This document shows positions 42,086 through 48,155 of a DNA stretch of 48,272 nt, piece by piece (the stretch's first letter is position 1; each line of letters starts with the position of its first letter). Both the position numbers and the translations under genes were made by a program. The notes beneath the pieces were generated by a model. That model made no database searches and was not told the origin of the DNA. It saw only the letters and a program-made list of their open reading frames with translations. Origin of the DNA: a virus. The stretch lies in IMG/VR virus record IMGVR_UViG_3300037628_000098, positions 1-48,272 of that record, one strand, 5' to 3'.

Positions 42086-42361
42086 CTACATGCCACCCCG
42101 CCAGAAGTCGATAACAGCTCCGGCTATTCCTTCGGACAACTCTTTGACAAACTTGTCATTCATAGCCCGCTGACCTTCAAGCTCAAGCAGCACACCAGTC
42201 GTCGGACTAGTGATGACCAGCTTACCAATTTCTTGATTGCCAAACCTATGGTAAGAGGTTTTTGTGCCATTTGAGTCTACACGTTCTACACTTGCACAAC
42301 CTGTCAAGGTTAGCATAGCCACCAACGACAACATTATCATAAGTAATTTTATTTTCTTCAT
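42086..42361 (-). CDS. Small lipoprotein, 91 aa
   Basis: Signal peptide with basic start (M-K-K-I-K), hydrophobic core and lipobox L-T-G-C, Cys at about residue 21, followed by a polar mature part of about 70 residues. The start at 42361 follows GGTGGAG. Its first 116 bases overlap the end of the diphosphohydrolase-like gene in another frame. Possible roles include outer spanin and superinfection exclusion; neither is shown. Confidence 0.7.
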   Translation of the reverse strand: MKKIKLLMIMLSLVAMLTLTGCASVERVDSNGTKTSYHRFGNQEIGKLVITSPTTGVLLELEGQRAMNDKFVKELSEGIAGAVIDFWRGGM

Positions 42362-43136
42362 GCTCCACCTTTTTATCATAGTCTATTTTTAGTTTTTCCA
42401 TGCGTGATTCAATGGCGAGTACAGACCGTTGGTGTAGTGACGCTATTGCATTTATGGGTAAGTCCTGTGATACTTCTCTAATCAAGTTGCTACACTCGTA
42501 GTTGTTCCACGGTTCCCTAACTCTGCCAAGCCCTTCCTTCTGCTCGATCCTCCGTATGCCATCGGCTGCAATCTTTCGCCTAAGCTCGCACGCACTACAC
42601 TTGCATATGCTCAAAGGGCTGTAAGTATTTGGGCATTTCTGAGATACTGTCCTCATCGGGTGTTGCTTCTGTTCTTCGTCCCGCACCTTCTGGGCTTCAG
42701 TGAATGGCAGCTTGCTAATCGGGTACTTCTCGATTATCGCTTTGGCCTGTTCGTTCAGATCGTTAATGTTCAATCCGTCTGGCAATCTAATTGGCCTGTC
42801 ATCTTCAAAGTTTTTCATTAGCATACTGTCACGCATCACCACCAGTCCTGCAATGGCTTTGACAATATGCGAGACACCGCTATCAGGATCAATGTCCTGA
42901 CCTTCCCACCACGCCATCATGTGACGCATCGTAGCATCGTAGTAAACTGATCCACGGACACCCATCGCCCGATAGTTATGTGTGCCATACTTCCGGCCAC
43001 CTTCCATCATTGCTAGCCCAAGTTCCAGCATTACTCTTGCTGACACACAATGGAACGGAGCTTTCGCAACTCCGAGTGCATCTTTTGGGTTAGTATCTTT
43101 GCTCGCTCCCTTTAGCTGATCGTTATTTACTCCCAT
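42246..43136 (-). CDS. dATP/dGTP diphosphohydrolase-like protein with Cys-rich tail, 296 aa
   Basis: Residues 15-105 match the DUF5664/dGTP_diPhyd_N pattern: N-P-K-D-A-L-G (16-22), K-Y-G-T-H-N-Y-R (49-56), R-H (71-72), D-P-D-S-G-V-S-H (83-90). Such enzymes remove diphosphate from purine dNTPs and shape phage nucleotide pools. The C-terminal 130 residues carry two C-K-C-x-x-C-x-x-R motifs (178-184 and 281-287). Ribosome binding site AAGGAG is inside the previous gene's 3' end. Confidence 0.7.
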   Translation of the reverse strand: MGVNNDQLKGASKDTNPKDALGVAKAPFHCVSARVMLELGLAMMEGGRKYGTHNYRAMGVRGSVYYDATMRHMMAWWEGQDIDPDSGVSHIVKAIAGLVVMRDSMLMKNFEDDRPIRLPDGLNINDLNEQAKAIIEKYPISKLPFTEAQKVRDEEQKQHPMRTVSQKCPNTYSPLSICKCSACELRRKIAADGIRRIEQKEGLGRVREPWNNYECSNLIREVSQDLPINAIASLHQRSVLAIESRMEKLKIDYDKKVEHEENKITYDNVVVGGYANLDRLCKCRTCRLKWHKNLLP

Positions 43137-43137
43137 C

Positions 43138-43605
43138 TTAGTATTTCTCCTTAACGTCTTTATCCATTGACGGAGTATATGACAAATATTTTATTCTCTT
43201 CGGTATTGACATACCTTTGCTCCGCATAATAGTTAGCATTTTGTCAACTGCTACCTCAGTAAGACCAAGCGTTTTAGCCGTATCCGCTGTAGCCAACCCC
43301 AGCTTAGTAGTGCAAGTGTAAACCTTGAACTGTTGCTTGGTCAAGACCGGGAACATTACTCTAATTGGCCTACAAGTTTTAGCACGCTCTTCCAACTTAG
43401 CCAATGTCCTGACGATCTTCAGCCGGGACACTCCCAGCTCTACAGCTGCTTCCGCTTGTGTCATCGCTTTAAACTCATGGTGCACACACCGCAGTACACG
43501 CATTTCAAACATCGTGATATTTCCCTGCGTATCGACCAAGCCCTCTGGTCCACTCCTGTAGCCATGTATTAGTTTAGTCGTTTTATCTGCTTGTCTCTGA
43601 TCCAT
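43138..43605 (-). CDS. Two-HTH DNA-binding protein (sigma-like), 155 aa
   Basis: Two helix-turn-helix segments (about 48-72, A-V-E-L-G-V-S-R-L-K-I-V; and 103-130, A-K-T-L-G-L-T-E-V-A-V) in a layout like sigma-factor region 3/4 or phage activators. Second gene of the leftward replication block and so a candidate for controlling it. Its last 22 residues (134-155) are very similar to those of the HNH protein upstream, and the DNA there is about 75% identical. Confidence 0.6.
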   Translation of the reverse strand: MDQRQADKTTKLIHGYRSGPEGLVDTQGNITMFEMRVLRCVHHEFKAMTQAEAAVELGVSRLKIVRTLAKLEERAKTCRPIRVMFPVLTKQQFKVYTCTTKLGLATADTAKTLGLTEVAVDKMLTIMRSKGMSIPKRIKYLSYTPSMDKDVKEKY

Positions 43606-43606
43606 C

Positions 43607-43972
43607 TTAGAATTTCTCCTTAATGTTCTCGTCCATACCCGGAGTATACGACTGGCATTCTATCCTTTTCGGACACGGTGCGTGCCTGTTACCCCTATGT
43701 GCCTTGCCATGCTCTCCGGCTGTTAGAAACTCTACGTTACCCGGTGCATAGTGCCCGTCATTGTCCAAGCGATGAATCTGCTTGCCCCTTGGGTCAACCT
43801 TGAGCACGTTCAGCACGTAATCAATGAAAGCATCGGCTGATTCAAATAAACAGAATATCATATTTTCAGTATATGATCGACCAGAAGACTTGTCAAGCTC
43901 ACCGTTACACCTGCTCTTCATGCCCCGGTAGACACTCTTCAAGTAATCTCGTTTTGACTTACCCTTCGGCAT
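43607..43972 (-). CDS. HNH endonuclease without zinc ribbon, with borrowed C-terminus, 121 aa
   Basis: HNH core D-P-R-G-K-Q-I-H-R...H-Y-A-P-G-N-V-E-F-L-T...E-H-G-K-A-H (59-92). No N-terminal zinc ribbon, unlike its relatives. Residues 100-121 match the C-terminus of the neighbouring HTH protein (P-K-R-I...S-Y-T-P-x-M-D...K-E-K) and encode AAGGAGAAAT, the ribosome binding site of that gene. First gene after the conserved 48-bp control element (43999-44050). Confidence 0.8.
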   Translation of the reverse strand: MPKGKSKRDYLKSVYRGMKSRCNGELDKSSGRSYTENMIFCLFESADAFIDYVLNVLKVDPRGKQIHRLDNDGHYAPGNVEFLTAGEHGKAHRGNRHAPCPKRIECQSYTPGMDENIKEKF

Positions 43973-43998
43973 AATTTTTACTCCTAAATTTTCGTAAA

Positions 43999-44050
43999 GA
44001 AAAACATACCCCCTCTACACAGTAACTACGACCTTCCCAAATTGTTCAGT
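43999..44050 (-). promoter_or_regulatory. Conserved 48-bp phage control element, copy 2
   Basis: On the minus strand this carries GAACAATTTGGGAAGGTCGT, a ten-base variable core, and TAGAGGGGGTATGTTTTT, matching the plus-strand element at 3162-3212. It lies about 30 bases before the first gene (ATG 43972) of the leftward replication block, in the same orientation as that block. Confidence 0.7.
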
Positions 44051-44084
44051 AATCGCATGTTTTTCTTGTTATTTTATTAAAGAT

Positions 44085-44327
44085 TTATTTAATTTGTTTC
44101 TCTTCGTGTGCTGCTCGCAATAGCTCTAACCCTGTCCCATCGTCCCGCACAATAGTATAATCAGCAATTCCAGTCGTCAAACATTTGAACCTGTGCTCGA
44201 ATGGTTCTGGATTAGCCGGATCATAATCCTCCGGCCAGAAGATGAACGTGATCCTCAGCGGTTCGTGCAGTCTTAGCTTCAAACTGTCACCCATCTCAAG
44301 GAATAACTTCACTTCTTCAAGCTTCAT
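44085..44327 (-). CDS. Hypothetical protein, 80 aa
   Basis: Last gene of the leftward small-gene block. ATG 44327 follows AAGGAAG, 11 bases inside the previous gene. The middle contains I-T-F-I-F-W-P-E-D-Y-D-P, with no recognised family. The 80 bases after its stop lead into the second copy of the 48-bp element. Confidence 0.65.
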   Translation of the reverse strand: MKLEEVKLFLEMGDSLKLRLHEPLRITFIFWPEDYDPANPEPFEHRFKCLTTGIADYTIVRDDGTGLELLRAAHEEKQIK

Positions 44328-44502
44328 TGCGGTCTTCCTTTGCAGGTGGCTCATACATCACCATACCAACGCACTGTGTCTCCGTAGGCTGCTCTTCAGC
44401 CTTATCCCCCTGTAACTGCTCGCCTGTGTCTAAGTCCTTGCAAACGGTTTCTATGACCTGTCCACGCAAGGGACAATTCACTATACAATCGCTACATTTC
44501 AT
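44317..44502 (-). CDS. Cys-rich small protein, 61 aa
   Basis: N-terminal C-S-D-C-I-V-N-C (C3, C6, C10) plus two later Cys residues suggest a metal or Fe-S site. ATG 44502 is preferred over the ATG four codons upstream because GGAG lies 8 bases before it, the same arrangement as at the metallopeptidase gene (3330). Function unknown. Confidence 0.6.
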   Translation of the reverse strand: MKCSDCIVNCPLRGQVIETVCKDLDTGEQLQGDKAEEQPTETQCVGMVMYEPPAKEDRNEA

Positions 44503-44553
44503 ATTTTTCTCCATGTACTAAAAGTTATTATATTAGTATCAAATTAGTAGTTG

Positions 44554-44871
44554 CTATTTCCCGTAGCACTTATGAAAATTGATCTTTCGCACCGTCTCGA
44601 AGTAGTTCGACTGGTACTCATGGCAACCTATCCTTGATGCGTAACCCCGGCAATGATGCTCCCGGTAGATTAGAGTAAGCGTGTGCTTTTGCTTGATCGT
44701 CAAAACCTTTTGGCCAGTCTCCAAACATAACCGATCTGCATGAATGGCTACCCGCACGTGTGACTTCATAGCTTTTGCCAAGCTCACCTTCAGCTGATCC
44801 TTCGCATACTGCTCATGTGTCGAAGTCATCACGTGCCTTGTTCCGTTTGCGTCAATGAAATACCCTGCCAT
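44554..44871 (-). CDS. Hypothetical protein, 105 aa
   Basis: Basic protein with several His and Cys residues near the C-terminus (H-H-C-R-G-Y...C-H-E-Y). Start ATG 44871 overlaps the preceding stop (TAATG). No family recognised; a metal site is possible but not clear. Confidence 0.65.
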   Translation of the reverse strand: MAGYFIDANGTRHVMTSTHEQYAKDQLKVSLAKAMKSHVRVAIHADRLCLETGQKVLTIKQKHTLTLIYREHHCRGYASRIGCHEYQSNYFETVRKINFHKCYGK

Positions 44872-45380
44872 TAGCTTAACCCCAATTCCTTCCACGCTGC
44901 ATAGCGGTAATCGAATGTGATCTTTTTCAAATTCTCTTCAGCTTTCTTGAACTTGTCAACCTTATCGGCTATCCTACCAATCGTAGCAGGATCAGCAAGC
45001 ATTTGCTTGGCACGCTTAACCCGGATCATACATGATGCACCTGTTCGAGTCGAATAATATTCAAACCCACTGTGAGCCTCTTCACTGTTACCTTCCCTGT
45101 AGATACCACCATGATCGCCGTGAGTGTACCCTAAGAAATACGTTTCACGATCATCCCAATGATACTGATACACCCGGATATTTATCATGCCATGCCCTAT
45201 GCGAAGAGAAACTTTCCAGCCGGGCAACACCTCAAGCAGTGCAGTCACCATTCGCTTCGTGATCTTCTTACCCTCAAACTTCTTAAACGTGCTGACCAGT
45301 ATTTTATGAATGTGGTAACAGCGTTCCTCTTTCAGCATCTCACTTCTGATCTGCTCTTTAATTATTGTTCGTGTTGCCAT
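44871..45380 (-). CDS. Hypothetical protein, 169 aa
   Basis: N-terminal and C-terminal helices around a central beta region (V-S-L-R-I-G-H-G-M-I-N-I-R-V-Y). The start is ATG 45380 after GGGAGG; a longer start overlapping the upstream gene is less likely. Largest unknown of the small-gene block. No family recognised. Confidence 0.65.
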   Translation of the reverse strand: MATRTIIKEQIRSEMLKEERCYHIHKILVSTFKKFEGKKITKRMVTALLEVLPGWKVSLRIGHGMINIRVYQYHWDDRETYFLGYTHGDHGGIYREGNSEEAHSGFEYYSTRTGASCMIRVKRAKQMLADPATIGRIADKVDKFKKAEENLKKITFDYRYAAWKELGLS

Positions 45381-45591
45381 CTGCAAACCTCCCGAAAAAT
45401 TTGATTGTTCCATCCATACGTTTCAATGCTACAATCTCACGATCCATCATTGGACCACAATCATCGGGCCATTCTGACCAGCGATACGATCCAGCTTCAT
45501 TGTTAGACTTCGCCTTTGTCAGATAGTGCCCGCATGGTGCAAGCCCTATAAAGCCCTTCACTATGTCTTTCACGGTCATTGACTTCGCCAT
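45358..45591 (-). CDS. Hypothetical protein, 77 aa
   Basis: Soluble protein, with W-S-E-W-P-D-D and a beta C-terminal part. Its ribosome binding site (AAAAGGGG) is encoded by the terminal FQKG codons of the preceding gene, a cassette also present at 14-31. Function unknown. Confidence 0.65.
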   Translation of the reverse strand: MAKSMTVKDIVKGFIGLAPCGHYLTKAKSNNEAGSYRWSEWPDDCGPMMDREIVALKRMDGTIKFFGRFADGNTNNN

Positions 45592-45594
45592 GCT

Positions 45595-45801
45595 CTACCC
45601 CTTTTGGAATACCAAGTCTTCAATAAATTCATCTGATAGTGCCGGGCCAATTGACCAAGCCACACTAGCAACTGTTTGTCCCTGAATCTGGCATATCTTT
45701 ACGATCCGGCCATTCTTCGTTACTTCGGTATAGTTATCATACTGTAACCGTGATCCGGCCACCTTCACCTTAACTTTGTCACCTACTAAGAAAGCGTGCA
45801 T
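45595..45801 (-). CDS. Small SH3-like/KOW-type beta protein, 68 aa
   Basis: M-H-A-F-L-V-G-D-K-V-K-V-K-V then alternating beta strands (N-Y-T-E-V, N-G-R-I-V-K-I), in the style of small SH3-fold proteins. The start is 45801, because GGGGGTAAC precedes it and the upstream 50-residue gene stops two bases away; a longer frame from 45846 is rejected. Ends in FQKG, carrying the next gene's ribosome binding site. Confidence 0.6.
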   Translation of the reverse strand: MHAFLVGDKVKVKVAGSRLQYDNYTEVTKNGRIVKICQIQGQTVASVAWSIGPALSDEFIEDLVFQKG

Positions 45802-45802
45802 G

Positions 45803-45955
45803 TTACCCCCTGCAATGATCTGGATCATCCGCTTCAAATTGCTCATCGCAGCCTTGACATTGTACTATGCTAGTGTGCGATGGTTCCAAGTTATTAGTCC
45901 CGCATGTTGGACAAGTCCAATCATACGCCGATGCAATTAACTTTACCTGTTCCAT
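45803..45955 (-). CDS. Small zinc-ribbon protein, 50 aa
   Basis: One zinc ribbon with C15/C18 (C-P-T-C-G) and C33/C36 (C-Q-G-C), followed by an acidic end. TAGGTAAC precedes ATG 45955, and the AGG-GGG codons at its end give the next gene's Shine-Dalgarno. Its presence fixes the start of the downstream gene at 45801. Confidence 0.65.
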   Translation of the reverse strand: MEQVKLIASAYDWTCPTCGTNNLEPSHTSIVQCQGCDEQFEADDPDHCRG

Positions 45956-45956
45956 G

Positions 45957-46157
45957 TTACCTATTCCTCCGATCAAGTTCTGCTTTCAAGTTAACAACAA
46001 CACGTGCGACTGGTGCGTCTATCCATGTGCCTAGCCATAACCTGATTCTATCCTTGATATGGTCAGCAAAATTGGCCGACTTCATCGTAACCACTCGTTG
46101 AACTTCTTCCAGTTCTATTATTGCGTCTTCAATAACGCTCTTTCTGATAACAGCCAT
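45957..46157 (-). CDS. Hypothetical helical protein, 66 aa
   Basis: Helical protein with an I-I-E-L-E-E-V-Q-R heptad and basic C-terminus. Good ribosome binding site AGGAGGTTTTAAA. No family recognised. Confidence 0.65.
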   Translation of the reverse strand: MAVIRKSVIEDAIIELEEVQRVVTMKSANFADHIKDRIRLWLGTWIDAPVARVVVNLKAELDRRNR

Positions 46158-46222
46158 TTTAAAACCTCCTGTGTGAAGTTAGCAACCTCACAATTAACGT
46201 TCCGATTATCATGTAAATCATT

Positions 46223-46690
46223 TTAAACCTTATGTATTTTCTTGTGCTCTGTTCTAGTAACAAATTCTATGTTACCTTCCTCGTAATGTCCATCGTTGTC
46301 TGGTCTATGACAAACTAAACCACGTGGATCAACTCCTAATACTTCTACGACGTAACTTCTAAAGTGTTCAAAGTTTTTAAATTTATTTTTAATACCTTTT
46401 GCTACATACGCCTTTTGATTCGAGCACCGATACTTCATATTATTAAATTTACGGTGCAAGTCACCATTCTTACTTGAATAGTAGCTGATGCCAGTAGCCT
46501 TTGCTCTTTCCTCATTGCCATCTAGCCAGTCTTGCTTTCTGTTAGGGTTCTTTCTGCGGTACTCGGCTACTTTTTCCCTGTCACATACCCTGCACTGTGA
46601 CTGCAAATTGTCACTGGCCCGTTTGTCTGGTGCAAAGTTTTCAAGTGTAGCCTCATAGTCAGCTTTGCACCTTGTGCACGATTTCTCCAT
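46223..46690 (-). CDS. HNH homing-type endonuclease with zinc ribbon, 155 aa
   Basis: Zinc ribbon C5/C8 and C33/C36 and an active-site block D-P-R-G-L-V-C-H-R...G-H-Y-E-E-G-N-I-E-F-V-T...E-H-K-K-I-H. Closest paralog is at 47193-47579; both share K-G-I-K-N-K-F-K...H-F-R-S-Y-V-V-E-V-L, and the DNA there is about 80% identical by eye. It has an extra spacer of about 30 residues after the ribbon. It overlaps the preceding gene's end by 32 bases. Confidence 0.85.
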   Translation of the reverse strand: MEKSCTRCKADYEATLENFAPDKRASDNLQSQCRVCDREKVAEYRRKNPNRKQDWLDGNEERAKATGISYYSSKNGDLHRKFNNMKYRCSNQKAYVAKGIKNKFKNFEHFRSYVVEVLGVDPRGLVCHRPDNDGHYEEGNIEFVTRTEHKKIHKV

Positions 46691-46904
46691 TTGGCTTGAT
46701 TATCTCCCAATATTCTAAACGCTCGATTACGCCTTCTGATATAGCCCGCCAGCGGTCACTGGGAACTTCATCGCAAAAGACTTCTATCATATCCACGATC
46801 TTAACAGAATCATATTTCTCACCCGCAAGGAACATAGCTTCTACCTTCAACGAGATACAACAAATAGCCTGATTCACCGTACTCACTTTCAAATTATCTA
46901 ACAT
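46659..46904 (-). CDS. Hypothetical protein, 81 aa
   Basis: Helical protein with an E-V-F-C-D-E-V and R-L-E-Y-W-E-I-I-K-P-N-G core, somewhat like a small winged-helix. Start ATG 46904 after GGAGG, overlapping the previous stop (TGATG). A GTG two codons earlier is an alternative. Function unknown. Confidence 0.65.
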   Translation of the reverse strand: MLDNLKVSTVNQAICCISLKVEAMFLAGEKYDSVKIVDMIEVFCDEVPSDRWRAISEGVIERLEYWEIIKPNGEIVHKVQS

Positions 46905-47191
46905 CACCACCTCCGATCATGTAACCACTCAAAATCAATCGTATTTACTACGATCACAAACCAAGTCTTGTTCGTTATATCTACTGGTATCCAAACAAAC
47001 ATATTAAATTCTTCACCATCCAAACGATCCGGCTGGTGACACCTATGAGGAATTGTCCAATCAATTGCAGTGTGCCCCATTGACGTAGCCGGGTTTAATC
47101 CCTCTTCTTCCAAGTCCTTGCGAAGTACCGCATAAGAGCGTGACTTCCTCAATGCTTCCATCTCTTCAGGTAGTATATTATATTCTTCCAT
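46904..47191 (-). CDS. Hypothetical protein, 95 aa
   Basis: Start ATG 47191 after GGGGGGTAAC, supplied by the last Gly codons of the preceding HNH gene. Upstream in-frame starts lie inside that gene and are rejected. C-terminal half is beta-rich with many Trp and Phe residues (F-V-W-I-P-V-D...W-F-V-I-V-V). No family recognised. Confidence 0.65.
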   Translation of the reverse strand: MEEYNILPEEMEALRKSRSYAVLRKDLEEEGLNPATSMGHTAIDWTIPHRCHQPDRLDGEEFNMFVWIPVDITNKTWFVIVVNTIDFEWLHDRRW

Positions 47192-47192
47192 G

Positions 47193-47579
47193 TTACCCCC
47201 CATGTATTTTATCATGCTCTGATTTAGTAATAAACTGAATATTACCTTCTCTGTAATGCTCATCGTCATTGATCCTATGACAAACTAAACCCCTTGGATC
47301 AACCTTCAGTACTTCTACGACATAACTTCTAAAATGTTCGAGACTTTTAAACTTATTCTTAATACCTTTTTCAGCATACGTCTTTCGCTTAGAGCATCTC
47401 TTGTTCATAGCGTTAAACTTAACAGTCAAGTCACCGCTGATCGTGGCATAATGCCTTAGCATAGTATCCCTTCTGCACACTTTACACTGTGAGGTTAGAC
47501 CATCTAAACTACGCTTGTCAGAATAGAAGTTTTCCAGTGTCGCTTCATGTTCAGCTTTACAATTAGTACACGTTTTCAT
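47193..47579 (-). CDS. HNH homing-type endonuclease with zinc ribbon, 128 aa
   Basis: Zinc ribbon C4/C7 and C32/C35 and HNH block D-P-R-G-L-V-C-H-R...H-Y-R-E-G-N-I-Q-F-I-T...E-H-D-K-I-H. Start ATG 47579 after AGGG; a longer frame back to 47657 includes the non-coding repeat and is rejected. Compact version of the protein at 46223-46690, with the spacer of about 30 residues missing. Its last two Gly codons form the next gene's Shine-Dalgarno. Confidence 0.85.
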   Translation of the reverse strand: MKTCTNCKAEHEATLENFYSDKRSLDGLTSQCKVCRRDTMLRHYATISGDLTVKFNAMNKRCSKRKTYAEKGIKNKFKSLEHFRSYVVEVLKVDPRGLVCHRINDDEHYREGNIQFITKSEHDKIHGG

Positions 47580-47785
47580 AATGTTAACCCTAAAATAAAA
47601 AAGCTGGTTCAAGTTTCTTCGGCCACTTATGGGACTACCGCCCAATGGGCATTTCACACGTAGTACTTTAGTTCCGCAATATCGTTGAACGATCCTTTTA
47701 CCGGATCACTGTTTGTCACTCCGTATCTACTTGGCCAGTCTGTAGAATACCAGTGCAGTCAGCTAGTCACGCTATGTTACATATA
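47580..47785 (-). other. Non-coding gap with 26-nt repeat and orphan open frame
   Basis: About 206 bases without a gene. It holds the second copy of the 26-nt repeat (47633-47658), a perfect inverted repeat ATCGTT-G-AACGAT (47681-47693), a small hairpin GATCC/GGATC (47691-47707), and a 34-codon protein-like open frame (47654-47758) that lacks a start codon and ribosome binding site. It may be a leader for the HNH gene at 47579 or the scar of a lost gene. Confidence 0.5.
47633..47658 (-). repeat. 26-nt imperfect repeat, right copy
   Basis: Matches 1594-1619 at 23 of 26 positions. On the minus strand a short frame (M-P-I-G-R then stop) follows a TGA by one base, as in the left copy (M-L-I-R-R after TAA). 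Confidence 0.5.
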
Positions 47786-47905
47786 TTAAGGCATCAATTC
47801 AATTTCCCAATTACCATTTTTATAGACTGCGGTAAAATCCTGTTTTTTGTCTGCTAATTCGCAGCATATTAAAATCATCTCATCAAAATGTACTGTCATA
47901 ATCAT
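47786..47905 (-). CDS. Small hypothetical protein, 39 aa
   Basis: Starts at 47905 eight bases after a strong AAGGGGG. Contains I-C-C-E-L and an N-G-N-W-E-I-E end. The good ribosome binding site and clean frame support translation; the function is unknown. Confidence 0.5.
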   Translation of the reverse strand: MIMTVHFDEMILICCELADKKQDFTAVYKNGNWEIELMP

Positions 47906-47920
47906 AATGACCAACCCCCT

Positions 47921-48007
47921 TCAGAATATCGCTAGCAGTATGACAAGTAAACCAGCAATGTTAATTAGTTCAATGTTACGTTCAATCCACATTCTTATAC
48001 GCCACAT
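47921..48007 (-). CDS. Tiny single-span membrane peptide, 28 aa
   Basis: M-W-R-I-R-M-W-I-E-R basic start, then a hydrophobic helix (about residues 13-28) to the C-terminus. AAAGGTTAAC before the ATG is supplied by the end of the preceding gene, so the two are coupled. Phages often carry such micro-peptides; the role is unknown. Confidence 0.5.
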   Translation of the reverse strand: MWRIRMWIERNIELINIAGLLVILLAIF

Positions 48008-48008
48008 G

Positions 48009-48155
48009 TTAACCTTTGTTCAACTTAATTAAATTTTCCAAGTGAAATTCTCTTGTCTGCAAAAGATTGATCCGATACGACTGCACCCTTCGGGCTACGA
48101 CTAATTGCTTCTTTATCTGGATCAACTCTTTCTCATGTTCAGTCAGTACTTCCAT
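48009..48155 (-). CDS. Small helical protein, 48 aa
   Basis: Start ATG 48155, five bases after the stop of the 93-residue gene when the circle is closed; AAAAGGGG inside that gene's end is the ribosome binding site. A longer frame extending to 48227 is the antisense of the repeat and of another gene and is rejected. Sequence is one amphipathic helix (E-K-E-L-I-Q-I-K-K-Q-L). Confidence 0.7.
   Translation of the reverse strand: MEVLTEHEKELIQIKKQLVVARRVQSYRINLLQTREFHLENLIKLNKG

Noticed and set aside
47580-47657. 26-residue N-terminal extension of the HNH protein at 47193-47579
   Set aside because: Covers the 26-nt repeat and does not resemble the paralogs, which begin at the zinc ribbon.
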